From NCBI GenBank assembly GCA_900771975.1, contig CAAGPV010000001.1:1-53598 (forward strand): a stretch of 53,598 nt of DNA. Direction: 5' to 3'. Positions 42,377-51,325 of the stretch are shown one piece after another. How positions within the stretch are numbered: position 1 is the first letter of the stretch; every line of letters begins with the position of its first letter. The notes beneath the pieces are model-generated. The model did not search any database and was not told the origin of the DNA. It saw nothing but the letters and a program-made list of their open reading frames with translations. The translations under genes were made by a program, and so were the position numbers. The stretch is from an uncultured Prevotella sp. GTDB lineage: Bacteria; Bacteroidota; Bacteroidia; Bacteroidales; Bacteroidaceae.

Positions 42377-42408
42377 CAAATATACTCTTTTCAACCAATA
42401 TACACAAA
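42377..42408 (-). promoter_or_regulatory. Consensus promoter of the reversed beta-propeller gene
   Basis: On the minus strand TTTG (42405-42408), 20 bases, TATATTTG (42377-42384). It lies about 41 bases before the start codon. Confidence 0.7.
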
Positions 42409-42513
42409 AAAAACTGCAAGTTTCATATTGTCAATTAAAATGAAAAAACAACAATGCAAAAAATCGAACTCTTGATGCAATAAAGACCATATATGGTAGT
42501 TATATATAATAAG

Positions 42514-43533
42514 ATGGCAAAACGCGTTACTATTATATGCCCAATTTATAATGAGGAAAAATACATTGCACAGTGTATTGATTCCATTTTGGAACAAGAC
42601 TATCCTCAAAAGAGTATGGAACTCTTGCTCATTGACGGTATGAGCACCGATGACACACGTGTCATCATAGACCACTATACCCAAAAATATCCTTCAATAC
42701 GTCTCATTGACAACCCAGAGCGAACCGTTCCCTATGCACTTAACAAAGGAATAATACAATCGGACAGTGATGTAGTCATCCGCATAGATGCCCATTGCAC
42801 CTACCCCAAGAACTATGTTTCCACCCTTGTTGAAGAATTGTTCGCATTGGAGGCAGACAACGTCGGAGGCGTATGGATAACAGAACCGGCAAAAGACACG
42901 GCTACTTGTCATGCCATTGCCATTGCTTCCAGCCACCCCTTTGGTGTGGGTGGATCAAAGCATAAAATTGGAGCAAAAGCAATAGAGCAGGTTGATACCG
43001 TCCCCTTTGGTTGTTACAAACGGGACGTTTTTAAGCGCATCGGTTTGTTTGACACAGATCTTACACGCAATCAAGACGATGAATTCAATGCACGCCTTAT
43101 CAAAGCCGGCGGAAGAATCTACTTAATTCCCCAATTAGCCATACACTACACTGCACGATCCAGTTTTGCAAAAATGCGAAAAATGTATTTCCAGTATGGC
43201 CTTTTCAAACCGTTAGTAAACAAGAAACTGGGCAGTCCTGCCACCATCCGTCAATTCTTTCCCGTTCTTTTTGTTCTCGGCATCATCATTGGCGGGTTGC
43301 TCTCCGTTGCTTGCGAATGGATAAGATGGCTTTATACAGGAGTGCTCTTAGGCTATTTTGCAGCAGGACTGTATATTGGAGCAACATGTTCGGAAGCCAA
43401 ACGCAAGCCTTTATTGGCACTGTTGCTACCTTACACCTTTCTGAACATTCATTTAAGTTATGGTTGGGGCTATCTAATAGGCATCTATAAAGTAGTTACC
43501 CACCAATCGTTTCATGTAAAATCAAATCATTAA
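42514..43533 (+). CDS. GT2 glycosyltransferase with C-terminal membrane helices (ExoA-like)
   Basis: A 339-residue enzyme starting MAKRVTIICPIYNEEKYIAQ (an ATG seven codons upstream is possible). The GT-A domain shows LLLIDGMSTDDT, the metal site DAH in VIRIDAHCTYP, and a Q-x-x-D-like NQDDEFNARL. Two hydrophobic helices close the chain (about 255-305). This is the pattern of succinoglycan ExoA-type transferases that work at the membrane. It is the first gene of the second part of the capsule locus, and the aminotransferase starts three bases after its stop. Confidence 0.85.
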   Translation: MAKRVTIICPIYNEEKYIAQCIDSILEQDYPQKSMELLLIDGMSTDDTRVIIDHYTQKYPSIRLIDNPERTVPYALNKGIIQSDSDVVIRIDAHCTYPKNYVSTLVEELFALEADNVGGVWITEPAKDTATCHAIAIASSHPFGVGGSKHKIGAKAIEQVDTVPFGCYKRDVFKRIGLFDTDLTRNQDDEFNARLIKAGGRIYLIPQLAIHYTARSSFAKMRKMYFQYGLFKPLVNKKLGSPATIRQFFPVLFVLGIIIGGLLSVACEWIRWLYTGVLLGYFAAGLYIGATCSEAKRKPLLALLLPYTFLNIHLSYGWGYLIGIYKVVTHQSFHVKSNH

Positions 43534-43536
43534 GAT

Positions 43537-44730
43537 ATGAAAATTCCTTTTTCTCCACCCGACATAACCGAGGCCGAAGCCAACGAAGTTCGCGATGCAC
43601 TGCTTTCAGGCTGGATAACTACAGGCCCTCGCACAAAAGAACTTGAACGTCAAATAGCAACGTTTTGCCAAACGAAACGTGCCGTTTGCCTAAACTCGGC
43701 CACCGCTTGTCTTGAATCAATCCTACGCATTTTGGGTATTGGGCCAGGTGATGAAGTCATAACATCGGCCTATACCTATACTGCTTCAGCAAGCGTTGTA
43801 TGCCATGTAGGAGCCAAATTGGTACTCGTAGATACCCAACAAGACGGTTATGAAATGGATTATGCCCAACTGGCTGATGCTATCACCGAACGCACCAAAG
43901 CCATCATACCTGTTGACTTGGGCGGTATACCATGCGACTACCAACGCATTTTTGAAATAGTAGAGGCCAAGAAATCCCTTTTTCATCCAGCCAACAAACT
44001 TCAGGAAGCTATAGGACGTATCGCCATTACCGCAGATGCAGCCCATGCCTTTGGGGCGGAATGGCAAGGAAAGCGAATTGGCAGTGTTGCCGATTTCACA
44101 TCTTTCAGTTTCCATGCAGTGAAAAACTTCACCACAGCAGAGGGTGGTGCTTTGACCTGGAGAGACATTTCAGGCATCGACAATGAAGATCTTTACCATC
44201 AGTTCCAACTTCTTGCTCTCCACGGGCAAAGCAAAGACGCCCTGGCTAAGACGAAGCTGGGAGCTTGGGAATATGATATCGTCTCCACTGCCTACAAGTT
44301 TAACATGACAGATATCATGGCGGCTATAGGCCTTGTGCAGATGAAACGCTATCCATCATTGCTTGAACGGAGACATACGCTCATTGAACGATACAACAAG
44401 GCACTTGCAACTTATGACGTTCAACTTCTCGACCACTTCAACGAGAAGCACAAGTCGTCTGGCCATCTCTACCTTGTTCGACTCTTGGGAAAAGATTCTG
44501 AGTTCAGAAATCATGTAATAACAGAAATGGCAAGGCGTGAAATTGCCTGCAATGTCCACTATAAGCCACTCCCCATGATGACTGCCTACAAAGCACTGGG
44601 CTTTGATATAAAGAACTATCCCAACGCTTTCAATCAGTTCCACAATGAGATTACTCTCCCACTCCACACCAAACTCACTGACGAGCAAGTGGACTTTCTG
44701 CTTAAAAATTTCATAGATATAGCATTTTGA
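43537..44730 (+). CDS. DegT/DnrJ/EryC1/StrS sugar aminotransferase
   Basis: A 397-residue PLP enzyme that would aminate a 4-keto sugar nucleotide. Lys196 in SFHAVKNFTTAEGG is the PLP lysine and Asp167 in TADAAHAFG the pyridine partner. The N-terminal FSPPDITEAEANEV and GWITTGPRTKELE are typical of PglE/WcfR-like enzymes acting on UDP-4-keto-6-deoxy-GlcNAc. A matching dehydratase is encoded at 45325. The next gene starts with a TTG inside the stop codon region (TTGA). Confidence 0.92.
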   Translation: MKIPFSPPDITEAEANEVRDALLSGWITTGPRTKELERQIATFCQTKRAVCLNSATACLESILRILGIGPGDEVITSAYTYTASASVVCHVGAKLVLVDTQQDGYEMDYAQLADAITERTKAIIPVDLGGIPCDYQRIFEIVEAKKSLFHPANKLQEAIGRIAITADAAHAFGAEWQGKRIGSVADFTSFSFHAVKNFTTAEGGALTWRDISGIDNEDLYHQFQLLALHGQSKDALAKTKLGAWEYDIVSTAYKFNMTDIMAAIGLVQMKRYPSLLERRHTLIERYNKALATYDVQLLDHFNEKHKSSGHLYLVRLLGKDSEFRNHVITEMARREIACNVHYKPLPMMTAYKALGFDIKNYPNAFNQFHNEITLPLHTKLTDEQVDFLLKNFIDIAF

Positions 44731-45311
44731 CACGACTCTTCGACATATTATTTGCTGGCATTGGGCTTATAGTTCTCTCGCCATTATTGGCAGTGCTCTA
44801 CCTGTTGGTATGTATCGAAAGCCCCGGTGGTGGCTTTTACCGGCAAAAACGTGTTGGCAAAAATGGTAAAGATTTTTGGCTCTACAAGTTTCGCTCCATG
44901 CGAAAAGGAGCCGACAAGAAAGGCCTCATCACCGTCGGAGGGCATGATAGTCGCATCACGCATACCGGATACTTCATCCGCAAATATAAATTGGACGAAC
45001 TTCCACAACTGTTCAACGTGCTTCGAGGAGACATGAGCCTGGTAGGTCCACGTCCGGAAGTTCGCAAATATGTAGATATGTACACCTCAGAGCAGCGCAA
45101 AGTGCTAAGCGTTCGCCCCGGAATCACCGACTATGCATCGATAGAATATGCGGACGAAAATGTTATTTTAGGTCAATCAGCCAATCCTGACAAGACATAT
45201 ATTGAACAAATTATGCCAGACAAGATTCGGCTAAACATGAAATATATTGCCAACCATAGCATCGGTGAGTATTTCAAAATTATCTTTTTGACCTTCAAAA
45301 AAATAATTTGA
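44727..45311 (+). CDS. Initiating phosphoglycosyltransferase (PglC/WcfS-like)
   Basis: A 194-residue monotopic enzyme that transfers a phospho-sugar to undecaprenyl phosphate to begin a repeat unit. The start is TTG at 44727, overlapping the previous stop. A membrane-dipping helix is at about 4-27 (LFDILFAGIGLIVLSPLLAVL), then KRVGKNGKDFWLYKFRSM, the catalytic Asp-Glu in KLDELPQL and GPRPEVRKYV. Being co-encoded with an aminotransferase and a 4,6-dehydratase suggests a 4-amino-6-deoxy-HexNAc as first sugar, as in B. fragilis PSA; the sugar itself is an inference. Confidence 0.9.
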   Translation: MTRLFDILFAGIGLIVLSPLLAVLYLLVCIESPGGGFYRQKRVGKNGKDFWLYKFRSMRKGADKKGLITVGGHDSRITHTGYFIRKYKLDELPQLFNVLRGDMSLVGPRPEVRKYVDMYTSEQRKVLSVRPGITDYASIEYADENVILGQSANPDKTYIEQIMPDKIRLNMKYIANHSIGEYFKIIFLTFKKII

Positions 45312-45324
45312 CATCATAACAACA

Positions 45325-47259
45325 ATGAGACGAAAGATATTACATAAACTTCTACATTGGTATTTTTCAAAAGATGCACTTCCTTACTGGTGTGTATTTT
45401 CTTTTGACTGCTTAGTGGTACTGGCGTCTGGACTTATTTTCTACACGCTCGACCATGGCGCAACAAAGACGTCAGACATATTCACCCCATTGGTAGGAAC
45501 ACTCCTTTTCTACTTAATCTTCTATATTATAGGTTTCCGCATCATGCACACTTACGACGGTGTGATGCGTTACACCTCCTATCGCGATATATATAAGGTG
45601 GCGGTTGCCAACTTTATAGCTGTTTCCATCATCGCTGCTCTACGCCAATTCCTCAATTTTGACCAATGGTTTGTTCCCATCCGTATGCGCGAACTGGCTG
45701 CGACATTCCTTTTAGCCACATTCATCATGTGGACAGCACGCGTTGTCGTGAAATATCTCTTTGAATATTATCGCATAGACCAGTCGGGAAAAGCCGCCTT
45801 CATCTATGGAGTCAAGAATGGAGGAACAAGCATTGCCCGTGCCATTACCACCGAAGACCCACGCCGTTTCCACCTATGTGGATTCTTTAGCGATGCCGAA
45901 GACCTTGACGGAAAGGACCTTTTTGGTGTTAAGGTATATAAAACCGGCAGTGACCTACTGAAGGTGATGGAAGAGTTTCATGCCAAAACGTTGTTGATTT
46001 CTCCGCTAAAGCAAAAGGCGTTAATCGAAAACTCACAACTGGTGGACCAACTTATAGAAGCTGGCATATCTATATTTATCATGAATGCCGCCATGGAATG
46101 GGACGGAAAAAGTGAGATTCTGCCTTCACAATTAAAGGAAATAGAGATAGAAGACTTGCTGCCTCGCGATGAAATACAAGTGGATATGGAGGCAATTGGT
46201 GTAGCTCTACACAACAAGAGTGTGATGATAACAGGATCGGCAGGAAGCATTGGAAGCGAAATAGCACGTCAAGTAGCCAAATTTGAACCCCACCGTATCA
46301 TCATGATAGACCAAGCCGAGACGCCCCAACACGATATGCGCCTTTATATGCATCGGCTTCATGCAGACCTAAAGGTGGAAACCATCGTTACCTCAATCTG
46401 CAACAAGGGGCGTATGGAAGAAATATTCAAGAGATACAAGCCCGACTATGTATTTCATGCAGCAGCCTACAAGCATGTACCGATGATGGAGAACAATCCC
46501 TGTGAAGCCATTCACAATAATGTCAACGGCACGAAGATTATAGCTGATCTTTCTGTGAAATACGGTGTTAAGAAGTTTGTCATGATTTCAACCGACAAGG
46601 CCGTCAACCCCACCAATGTGATGGGATGCTCCAAACGCCTCTGTGAAATCTATGTGCAAACGCTTGACAAAGCAATAAAAGACGGACAACTGCAAGGCGA
46701 AACCCAGTTTGTAACAACACGCTTTGGCAACGTTTTAGGTTCAAACGGCTCTGTCATTCCCCTTTTCAAAGAACAAATAAAGAGTGGAGGGCCGCTCACG
46801 GTGACCCATCCGGACATCTACAGGTTTTTCATGCTCATTCCAGAAGCGTGCAAGTTGGTGTTGGAAGCTGGCACAAAGGGCCATGGTGGAGAGATATTCG
46901 TTTTCGATATGGGTAAGCCGGTACGCATAGCCGACCTTGCCAAACGGATGATTAAATTGAGCGGAGCTCATGGTGTAAAAATAAAATACACCGGACTGCG
47001 GGCTGGCGAAAAGCTTTATGAAGAGACACTCAACGAGAAAGAAACCACAAAGCCGTCTTTCCACGAGAAAATTCGTATAGCTTGTGTACGCGAATACGAC
47101 TATCAGCAAGTTTGTCGAAACATTGAAGACCTAATACAAGTGGCGTTAAAGTACGATGACATGCAAACCGTAAGAAAGATGAAGGAGATTGTTCCTGAGT
47201 ATAAAAGCAATAACTCCATATATAGCATCTTGGATAAAGACGAAAAAAACAAGCAATAG
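45325..47259 (+). CDS. Membrane-bound nucleotide-sugar 4,6-dehydratase (CapD/PglF-like)
   Basis: A 644-residue protein: four membrane helices (about 20-145), a first Rossmann-like part (AAFIYGVKNGGTSIARA) and the SDR catalytic domain with GSAGSIG at 304-310, STDKAVNPTNVMGCSKR and the downstream C-terminal extension. The usual SDR Tyr is Met in NVMGCSKR, as in PglF and FlaA1-type dehydratases. It would convert UDP-GlcNAc to the 4-keto-6-deoxy sugar used by the aminotransferase at 43537. Length and layout are normal for the family. Confidence 0.93.
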   Translation: MRRKILHKLLHWYFSKDALPYWCVFSFDCLVVLASGLIFYTLDHGATKTSDIFTPLVGTLLFYLIFYIIGFRIMHTYDGVMRYTSYRDIYKVAVANFIAVSIIAALRQFLNFDQWFVPIRMRELAATFLLATFIMWTARVVVKYLFEYYRIDQSGKAAFIYGVKNGGTSIARAITTEDPRRFHLCGFFSDAEDLDGKDLFGVKVYKTGSDLLKVMEEFHAKTLLISPLKQKALIENSQLVDQLIEAGISIFIMNAAMEWDGKSEILPSQLKEIEIEDLLPRDEIQVDMEAIGVALHNKSVMITGSAGSIGSEIARQVAKFEPHRIIMIDQAETPQHDMRLYMHRLHADLKVETIVTSICNKGRMEEIFKRYKPDYVFHAAAYKHVPMMENNPCEAIHNNVNGTKIIADLSVKYGVKKFVMISTDKAVNPTNVMGCSKRLCEIYVQTLDKAIKDGQLQGETQFVTTRFGNVLGSNGSVIPLFKEQIKSGGPLTVTHPDIYRFFMLIPEACKLVLEAGTKGHGGEIFVFDMGKPVRIADLAKRMIKLSGAHGVKIKYTGLRAGEKLYEETLNEKETTKPSFHEKIRIACVREYDYQQVCRNIEDLIQVALKYDDMQTVRKMKEIVPEYKSNNSIYSILDKDEKNKQ

Positions 47260-47262
47260 CCT

Positions 47263-47925
47263 ATGATGCAACAGTCTCTACTCAAAACGCTACACACCCC
47301 AACAATAAGTCACGAATATGTCTATGATGGCATGAACGAGTTTGAACGTTGTTCAAAACGGTTGGCCGACTGCATCATAGCAGCGGGATGCCTCATCGTC
47401 TTTTCACCGCTCTTCCTCATTTGCTATATAGCAGTTAAAATAGAAGATGGCGGTGCTGCCATCTACAAGCAAGAGCGAATAGGCCGTTTCGGACGTCCTT
47501 TTTTTATCTATAAGTTTCGCAGCATGATAGAAGGAGCCGAAAAAGACGGACCGGCACTGTTCCAACACGAAGGTGAAAACCACATGACCCATGTTGGAAA
47601 ATTTCTTCGTGACCACCACTTGGATGAGCTTCCTCAACTCTACAACGTACTCAAAGGCGACATGGCCTTTGTTGGACATAGGCCGGAACGGGCTTTCTAT
47701 ATCAAGCAAATAATAGCCCGCGACCCACGCTACCGTTGTCTTTATCAGATACGCCCCGGTGTGACATCGTATGCCACCCTATACAATGGCTATACAGACA
47801 CGATGGAGAAAATGCTCAAGCGACTGGAACTGGACCTCTACTATCTGGAGCATCGCTCGTGGTGGTTTGACATTAAAATTTTAGGTATGACTTTTCTAAG
47901 CATTGTTTCGGGCAAGAAATTCTAA
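47263..47925 (+). CDS. Second initiating sugar transferase (bacterial sugar transferase family)
   Basis: A 220-residue phosphoglycosyltransferase: hydrophobic helix at about 33-58 (RLADCIIAAGCLIVFSPLFLICYIAV), KQERIGRFGRPFFIYKFRSM, catalytic HLDELPQL and RPERAFYIKQI, RPGVTSYATLYNGYT. It is shorter than WcaJ-like forms and lacks their four-helix N-terminal part. The start may be Met1, Met2 or Met24 (MNEFERCSKR). With the enzyme at 44727 the locus has two initiating transferases. Last plus-strand gene of the capsule cluster, three bases after the dehydratase. Confidence 0.9.
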   Translation: MMQQSLLKTLHTPTISHEYVYDGMNEFERCSKRLADCIIAAGCLIVFSPLFLICYIAVKIEDGGAAIYKQERIGRFGRPFFIYKFRSMIEGAEKDGPALFQHEGENHMTHVGKFLRDHHLDELPQLYNVLKGDMAFVGHRPERAFYIKQIIARDPRYRCLYQIRPGVTSYATLYNGYTDTMEKMLKRLELDLYYLEHRSWWFDIKILGMTFLSIVSGKKF

Positions 47926-47965
47926 CCGAAACAATGCCGTCATAAAGAAGAACTTTGGTTATTTG

Positions 47966-48415
47966 CTAAAAACGCTTTAGATGCAACTGTAGTAAAGACG
48001 ATTGCAAAATGAGTTTATTGCCATCCAATGCCAAGACGGCAAAGCCTTCATGCAGTTGGTTGATGCCGAACTTACGCAACCGGGTAACATCGTCTAACGG
48101 CCAGTCGCCCTTATTGCGGTCATTAACATAAGCATCCCCAAGTTTCAGACTGTCACCAGTATGTTCATAGTTAAAGAACACACTTCCCGATTTGTCCTTG
48201 TCGGCAACCTCCAGCAAGCGACTTGCTGCTGACCAAAAGAGACGTTTGTCGCTCAAATCTGTGTGTCCGCCCGTGGCAAGAGTGTCAATACTTTCAAGAT
48301 GCCAAAAGCCACCAAGCTTCTTACTGGAATCGGTTTCGATTGTACAGGACGTATTTACGCCCAACAATATTGAGGCCAAAACCCCTATAGAAAGAATATA
48401 TTTCAAACTTTTCAT
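47966..48415 (-). CDS. Lipocalin-like lipoprotein
   Basis: A 149-residue lipoprotein with a signal peptide and lipobox VNTSC (Cys24). KKLGGFWHLESIDTLATGG is the short G-x-W opening of lipocalin-like domains of Bacteroidetes, followed by strand-rich sequence (SVFFNYEHTGDSLKLG) and DGNKLILQSSLLQLHLKRF at the end. Function unknown. Its start overlaps the end of the Wzi gene by four bases, so the two are one operon, which suggests a role at the outer membrane near the capsule. Confidence 0.7.
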   Translation of the reverse strand: MKSLKYILSIGVLASILLGVNTSCTIETDSSKKLGGFWHLESIDTLATGGHTDLSDKRLFWSAASRLLEVADKDKSGSVFFNYEHTGDSLKLGDAYVNDRNKGDWPLDDVTRLRKFGINQLHEGFAVLALDGNKLILQSSLLQLHLKRF

Positions 48416-50013
48416 CGCTTTACGTTTTTTGTTAAAAGACCTGATTTAGCCACAGTTAATTGGAAACCATAGTTGACTCCTCGCAGGATGCTTCCAAAGT
48501 CCATGCCATATCCGAGTTTCACCATGGTGCCTTTCAACCATTTTTTTTGAGTAATGGGTTGATAAGCCGCTTCTACCAACAGGCTTACATTATGGCGTTT
48601 GTGGGTATAAGGAGATTTGTAAGTTCCCCATCCCTCTTGGTATGTGGCAAGCACACGATAGTTGATGTTATCTTGGGGCGCACCGCTGAAACCTAAATGA
48701 TAGGCAATAAAGCGGTTATCTTCAACCTGTATCAAGCCATCAGTGTTATACAGAGGCGAACGGTAGAGAGGATTGCCCATCACCTGTCCCCAATGCTGCC
48801 AGCCAGAATAGATGTTGTGGTTGTAGTAGTTGTCCGTACCACACACATGGGTTGATATATTTTCGGTGTGGTCGTGGTAGATTGGTCCACTTTGATATTT
48901 GGTGTAAAGATATTCAAAGACGATGTTGCGCAACCAAGTTCCTTGCTTGAAGTTGAGTTCCAGACCCAAAAGCCAGTCTTTAAAATCATATAGCAAGTAC
49001 TTGTGTTTCTTTTTCTGGTTCCATTCTTCGCCAGTGCCATAGCCGTCATAGTCGAGTTGCAACATGGAAGAATGGTCTTCAAAGAACTTATCGGCATAGA
49101 GACTGAATCCCCAATAGTCGCCGTCATAGTTTAGACGTGCCACCCAACTGCCCAGTTGGTCACCTTCAGCATTCTCCCAAGCTGTGCCTTTTTCGCCGGG
49201 CTCGGCGCCACCGGGAACAAATGCACGCCAATAGTCGCCAAGACCGGTTCCCCCTTTCGAGAAATTGACCAATTCACCATTGACTATCTTCCAACTGCTT
49301 CCGCCAAAGAGACAAGCCATCTCCAGGCCCATTTCTAACGACCAAGGACAAAACACTTCTTCGTTTCCTATCTTTAGATAACCTGCCTTTGAATGGAAAA
49401 GCACATCGTCCGAAAACTTTGACTTGCGCTGAGTGAACTCATGCTGCCAGTTGTCGTCAGTCATCTTTCCATACGCAATGTGTCCTTTCAGGTGCAACCA
49501 ACCACGTGTTCCCGGAATGGTCCAATAGTCTTCCAGGGCTAAACGCACTTGCGGAACGGGACGAGCGTTCTTTCCTAACGTCTGAGAACCTGAGCTAAGA
49601 GAGTCGTTTTTCAGTTCCAAGGGGCGCTCTTTTGATCCTATCGACAGTACGCCATGCAACCAACGGCCTTCCACGTATGCCTGTTGAACTACAAAACGAC
49701 TTGTAAATCCGGACGTAACTGCAGCTTCCAAGCCGTAGCCCACACCCCACTTACGTCCTTCGTCCTCGCTGAGCCTACGCTCTGCACCAACAAGAATATA
49801 ACCATTTGACTTTTCGAGCGAACTCAATCCATACTTGTTGGCATTTAGCCACAAAGGGGTAGTCTTGTTTGACAATGTAATCTGCTTGTCTACCTGATAG
49901 GTGATTCCCGATAGTGGTTGGGCTTTTTGCTTATGAGCACCCGGCTCTTCATTTTGCGCTGAAGCGGTCGTTGCCACAAGCAGCGAAGTCATAATAAGTG
50001 TTTTAATGTTCAT
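48412..50013 (-). CDS. Capsule assembly Wzi-family outer-membrane protein
   Basis: A 533-residue beta-barrel protein starting MNIKTLIMTSLLVATTASAQ; the ATG at 50013 gives a clean signal peptide and is preferred over 50082. Alternating aromatic beta strands run to the C-terminus. Family-like stretches include PLWLNANKYG, YVEGRWLHGVLSIGSKERP, WLHLKGHIAYGKMTDDNWQ and FGQ-like barrel strands (LGYGMDFGSILRGVNYGFQLTV). Wzi binds capsule at the cell surface in Enterobacteria; Bacteroidetes members are found near capsule loci, as here. A consensus promoter lies upstream. Confidence 0.82.
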   Translation of the reverse strand: MNIKTLIMTSLLVATTASAQNEEPGAHKQKAQPLSGITYQVDKQITLSNKTTPLWLNANKYGLSSLEKSNGYILVGAERRLSEDEGRKWGVGYGLEAAVTSGFTSRFVVQQAYVEGRWLHGVLSIGSKERPLELKNDSLSSGSQTLGKNARPVPQVRLALEDYWTIPGTRGWLHLKGHIAYGKMTDDNWQHEFTQRKSKFSDDVLFHSKAGYLKIGNEEVFCPWSLEMGLEMACLFGGSSWKIVNGELVNFSKGGTGLGDYWRAFVPGGAEPGEKGTAWENAEGDQLGSWVARLNYDGDYWGFSLYADKFFEDHSSMLQLDYDGYGTGEEWNQKKKHKYLLYDFKDWLLGLELNFKQGTWLRNIVFEYLYTKYQSGPIYHDHTENISTHVCGTDNYYNHNIYSGWQHWGQVMGNPLYRSPLYNTDGLIQVEDNRFIAYHLGFSGAPQDNINYRVLATYQEGWGTYKSPYTHKRHNVSLLVEAAYQPITQKKWLKGTMVKLGYGMDFGSILRGVNYGFQLTVAKSGLLTKNVKR

Positions 50014-50036
50014 GCGTTCCTTATATATAAGTGGTG

Positions 50037-50067
50037 CAAAGGTATAACAATTCAGAAGAAGCACAAA
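50037..50067 (-). promoter_or_regulatory. Consensus promoter of the Wzi operon
   Basis: On the minus strand TTTG (50064-50067), 19 bases, TACCTTTG (50037-50044), about 24 bases before the start codon at 50013. Confidence 0.75.
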
Positions 50068-50146
50068 ACAAAGCGTTCGCAAAATGGTGGTTTCGTAGCC
50101 AAATATACAGGTTTAGGGATTTTCCTCTTCCGTTTAGGGAAAATCC

Positions 50147-50178
50147 TTTCTATGCTTGGACTATTATTTGTTCCTTTG
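50147..50178 (+). promoter_or_regulatory. Predicted promoter of the Gly/Ser/Arg-rich protein gene
   Basis: TTTC (50147-50150), 20 bases, TTCCTTTG (50171-50178): both boxes are one base off consensus. The start codon is 49 bases downstream. Confidence 0.45.
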
Positions 50179-50226
50179 CAACGTGAGATTAAGAAGATAT
50201 CGTTTAACAATTAAAAGGAGACGATT

Positions 50227-51201
50227 ATGAAAAAGTTTATATTAGCCATCGTTACACTGTTTACAATGACAGTTTCTGCTTCGGCCATGAGTTATGAGCA
50301 AGCACGCGACCAAGCCTTGTTCCTCACGGACAAGATGGCTTACGAGCTGAACTTGACCGAAGAGCAATATCAAGCAGCATACGAGATCAACCTCGACTAC
50401 CTGATGGGTGTCAATAGCTACGATGATGTCTATGGCACTTATTGGACACACCGCAACCTTGATCTGAGTTACATCTTGCTCGACTGGCAATACAGGGCAT
50501 TTGTCAATGCCACCTATTTCTATCGTCCTATATGGTGGAGCGGAGGCTATTGGCACTTTGGCATCTATGCCCGCTACCCACACCGCGACTACTTCTACTT
50601 TGACAGACCCGCTTTCTACAATGTCTATTGTGGAGGTCACAGTTGGCGCAGGAACGGAGGACGCAGTTGGTATCACGGACGCAGATTTGAAGGTCCAGGC
50701 CCACGTGACGGAAGACAATTTGGTATGCGCAACGGATTTCAGCGTGGAGACTACCGCAACGGGTTTGACAACAACCCCAACCGCTCGTTTGGCAACGGGG
50801 TACGCCGCAGCAACAACCAACCTGGCGGCCAACAGTTTGGTAACGGAGCTCCAGTAGCACGCACACAGGGTGGCAACCCACAACACACCAACACCCGCAC
50901 GTTTGGTGGCAATCGCGGCAACATCACACCTCGTGAAAGCAGCACACGCACCACTGTGACACGCACCCCAAGCAACAATTCGTTCGGCGGAGCTTCACGC
51001 GGAACCATCTCTACCCCACGTCAGTCGTTCACACCGAACCGCTCACAGTCTACCCCAAGCCGTTCTTTCAGCACACCCAGCCGTTCCGGCAGTAGCTTCG
51101 GTGGTAGCCATTCTGGAGGATTTGGCGGCAGCAGCCGACCCAGCGGAGGATTTGGCGGTGGCGGTTCCCGCTCTGGAGGAAGTTTTGGCGGACACCGTTA
51201 A
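50227..51201 (+). CDS. Secreted protein with Gly/Ser/Arg-rich C-terminal half
   Basis: A 324-residue protein with a signal peptide (1-20, SASA). The N-terminal domain (about 21-140) begins with a helical part (YELNLTEEQYQAAYEINLDYL), similar to a Spy/DUF-like sensor helix, then is rich in Tyr, Trp and Phe. From about residue 140 the sequence is low complexity: GGRSWYHGRRFEGPG, then NFG/FGN and SFGG repeats to the end (SGGSFGGHR). Such regions bind polyanions or assemble. I recognise no named family; the neighbouring Wzi operon is divergent. A strong terminator follows. Confidence 0.75.
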   Translation: MKKFILAIVTLFTMTVSASAMSYEQARDQALFLTDKMAYELNLTEEQYQAAYEINLDYLMGVNSYDDVYGTYWTHRNLDLSYILLDWQYRAFVNATYFYRPIWWSGGYWHFGIYARYPHRDYFYFDRPAFYNVYCGGHSWRRNGGRSWYHGRRFEGPGPRDGRQFGMRNGFQRGDYRNGFDNNPNRSFGNGVRRSNNQPGGQQFGNGAPVARTQGGNPQHTNTRTFGGNRGNITPRESSTRTTVTRTPSNNSFGGASRGTISTPRQSFTPNRSQSTPSRSFSTPSRSGSSFGGSHSGGFGGSSRPSGGFGGGGSRSGGSFGGHR

Positions 51202-51286
51202 GACAAGCCTTAACATGACAAACAACAGACAAACCTGTTAAGACTCAATATATAAGAATTTATTAGAGGGTTATTTTTAGTTATCA

Positions 51287-51325
51287 AGTGGACAGCTTTA
51301 GCGATAAAGTTGTCCACTGTTTTTA
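51287..51325 (+). terminator. Intrinsic terminator after the Gly/Ser/Arg-rich protein gene
   Basis: Thirteen-base arms (51287-51299 and 51306-51318, one G-U) close on a 6-base loop and are followed by GTTTTTATT. It lies at the meeting point with the convergent phosphatase gene. Confidence 0.9.
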
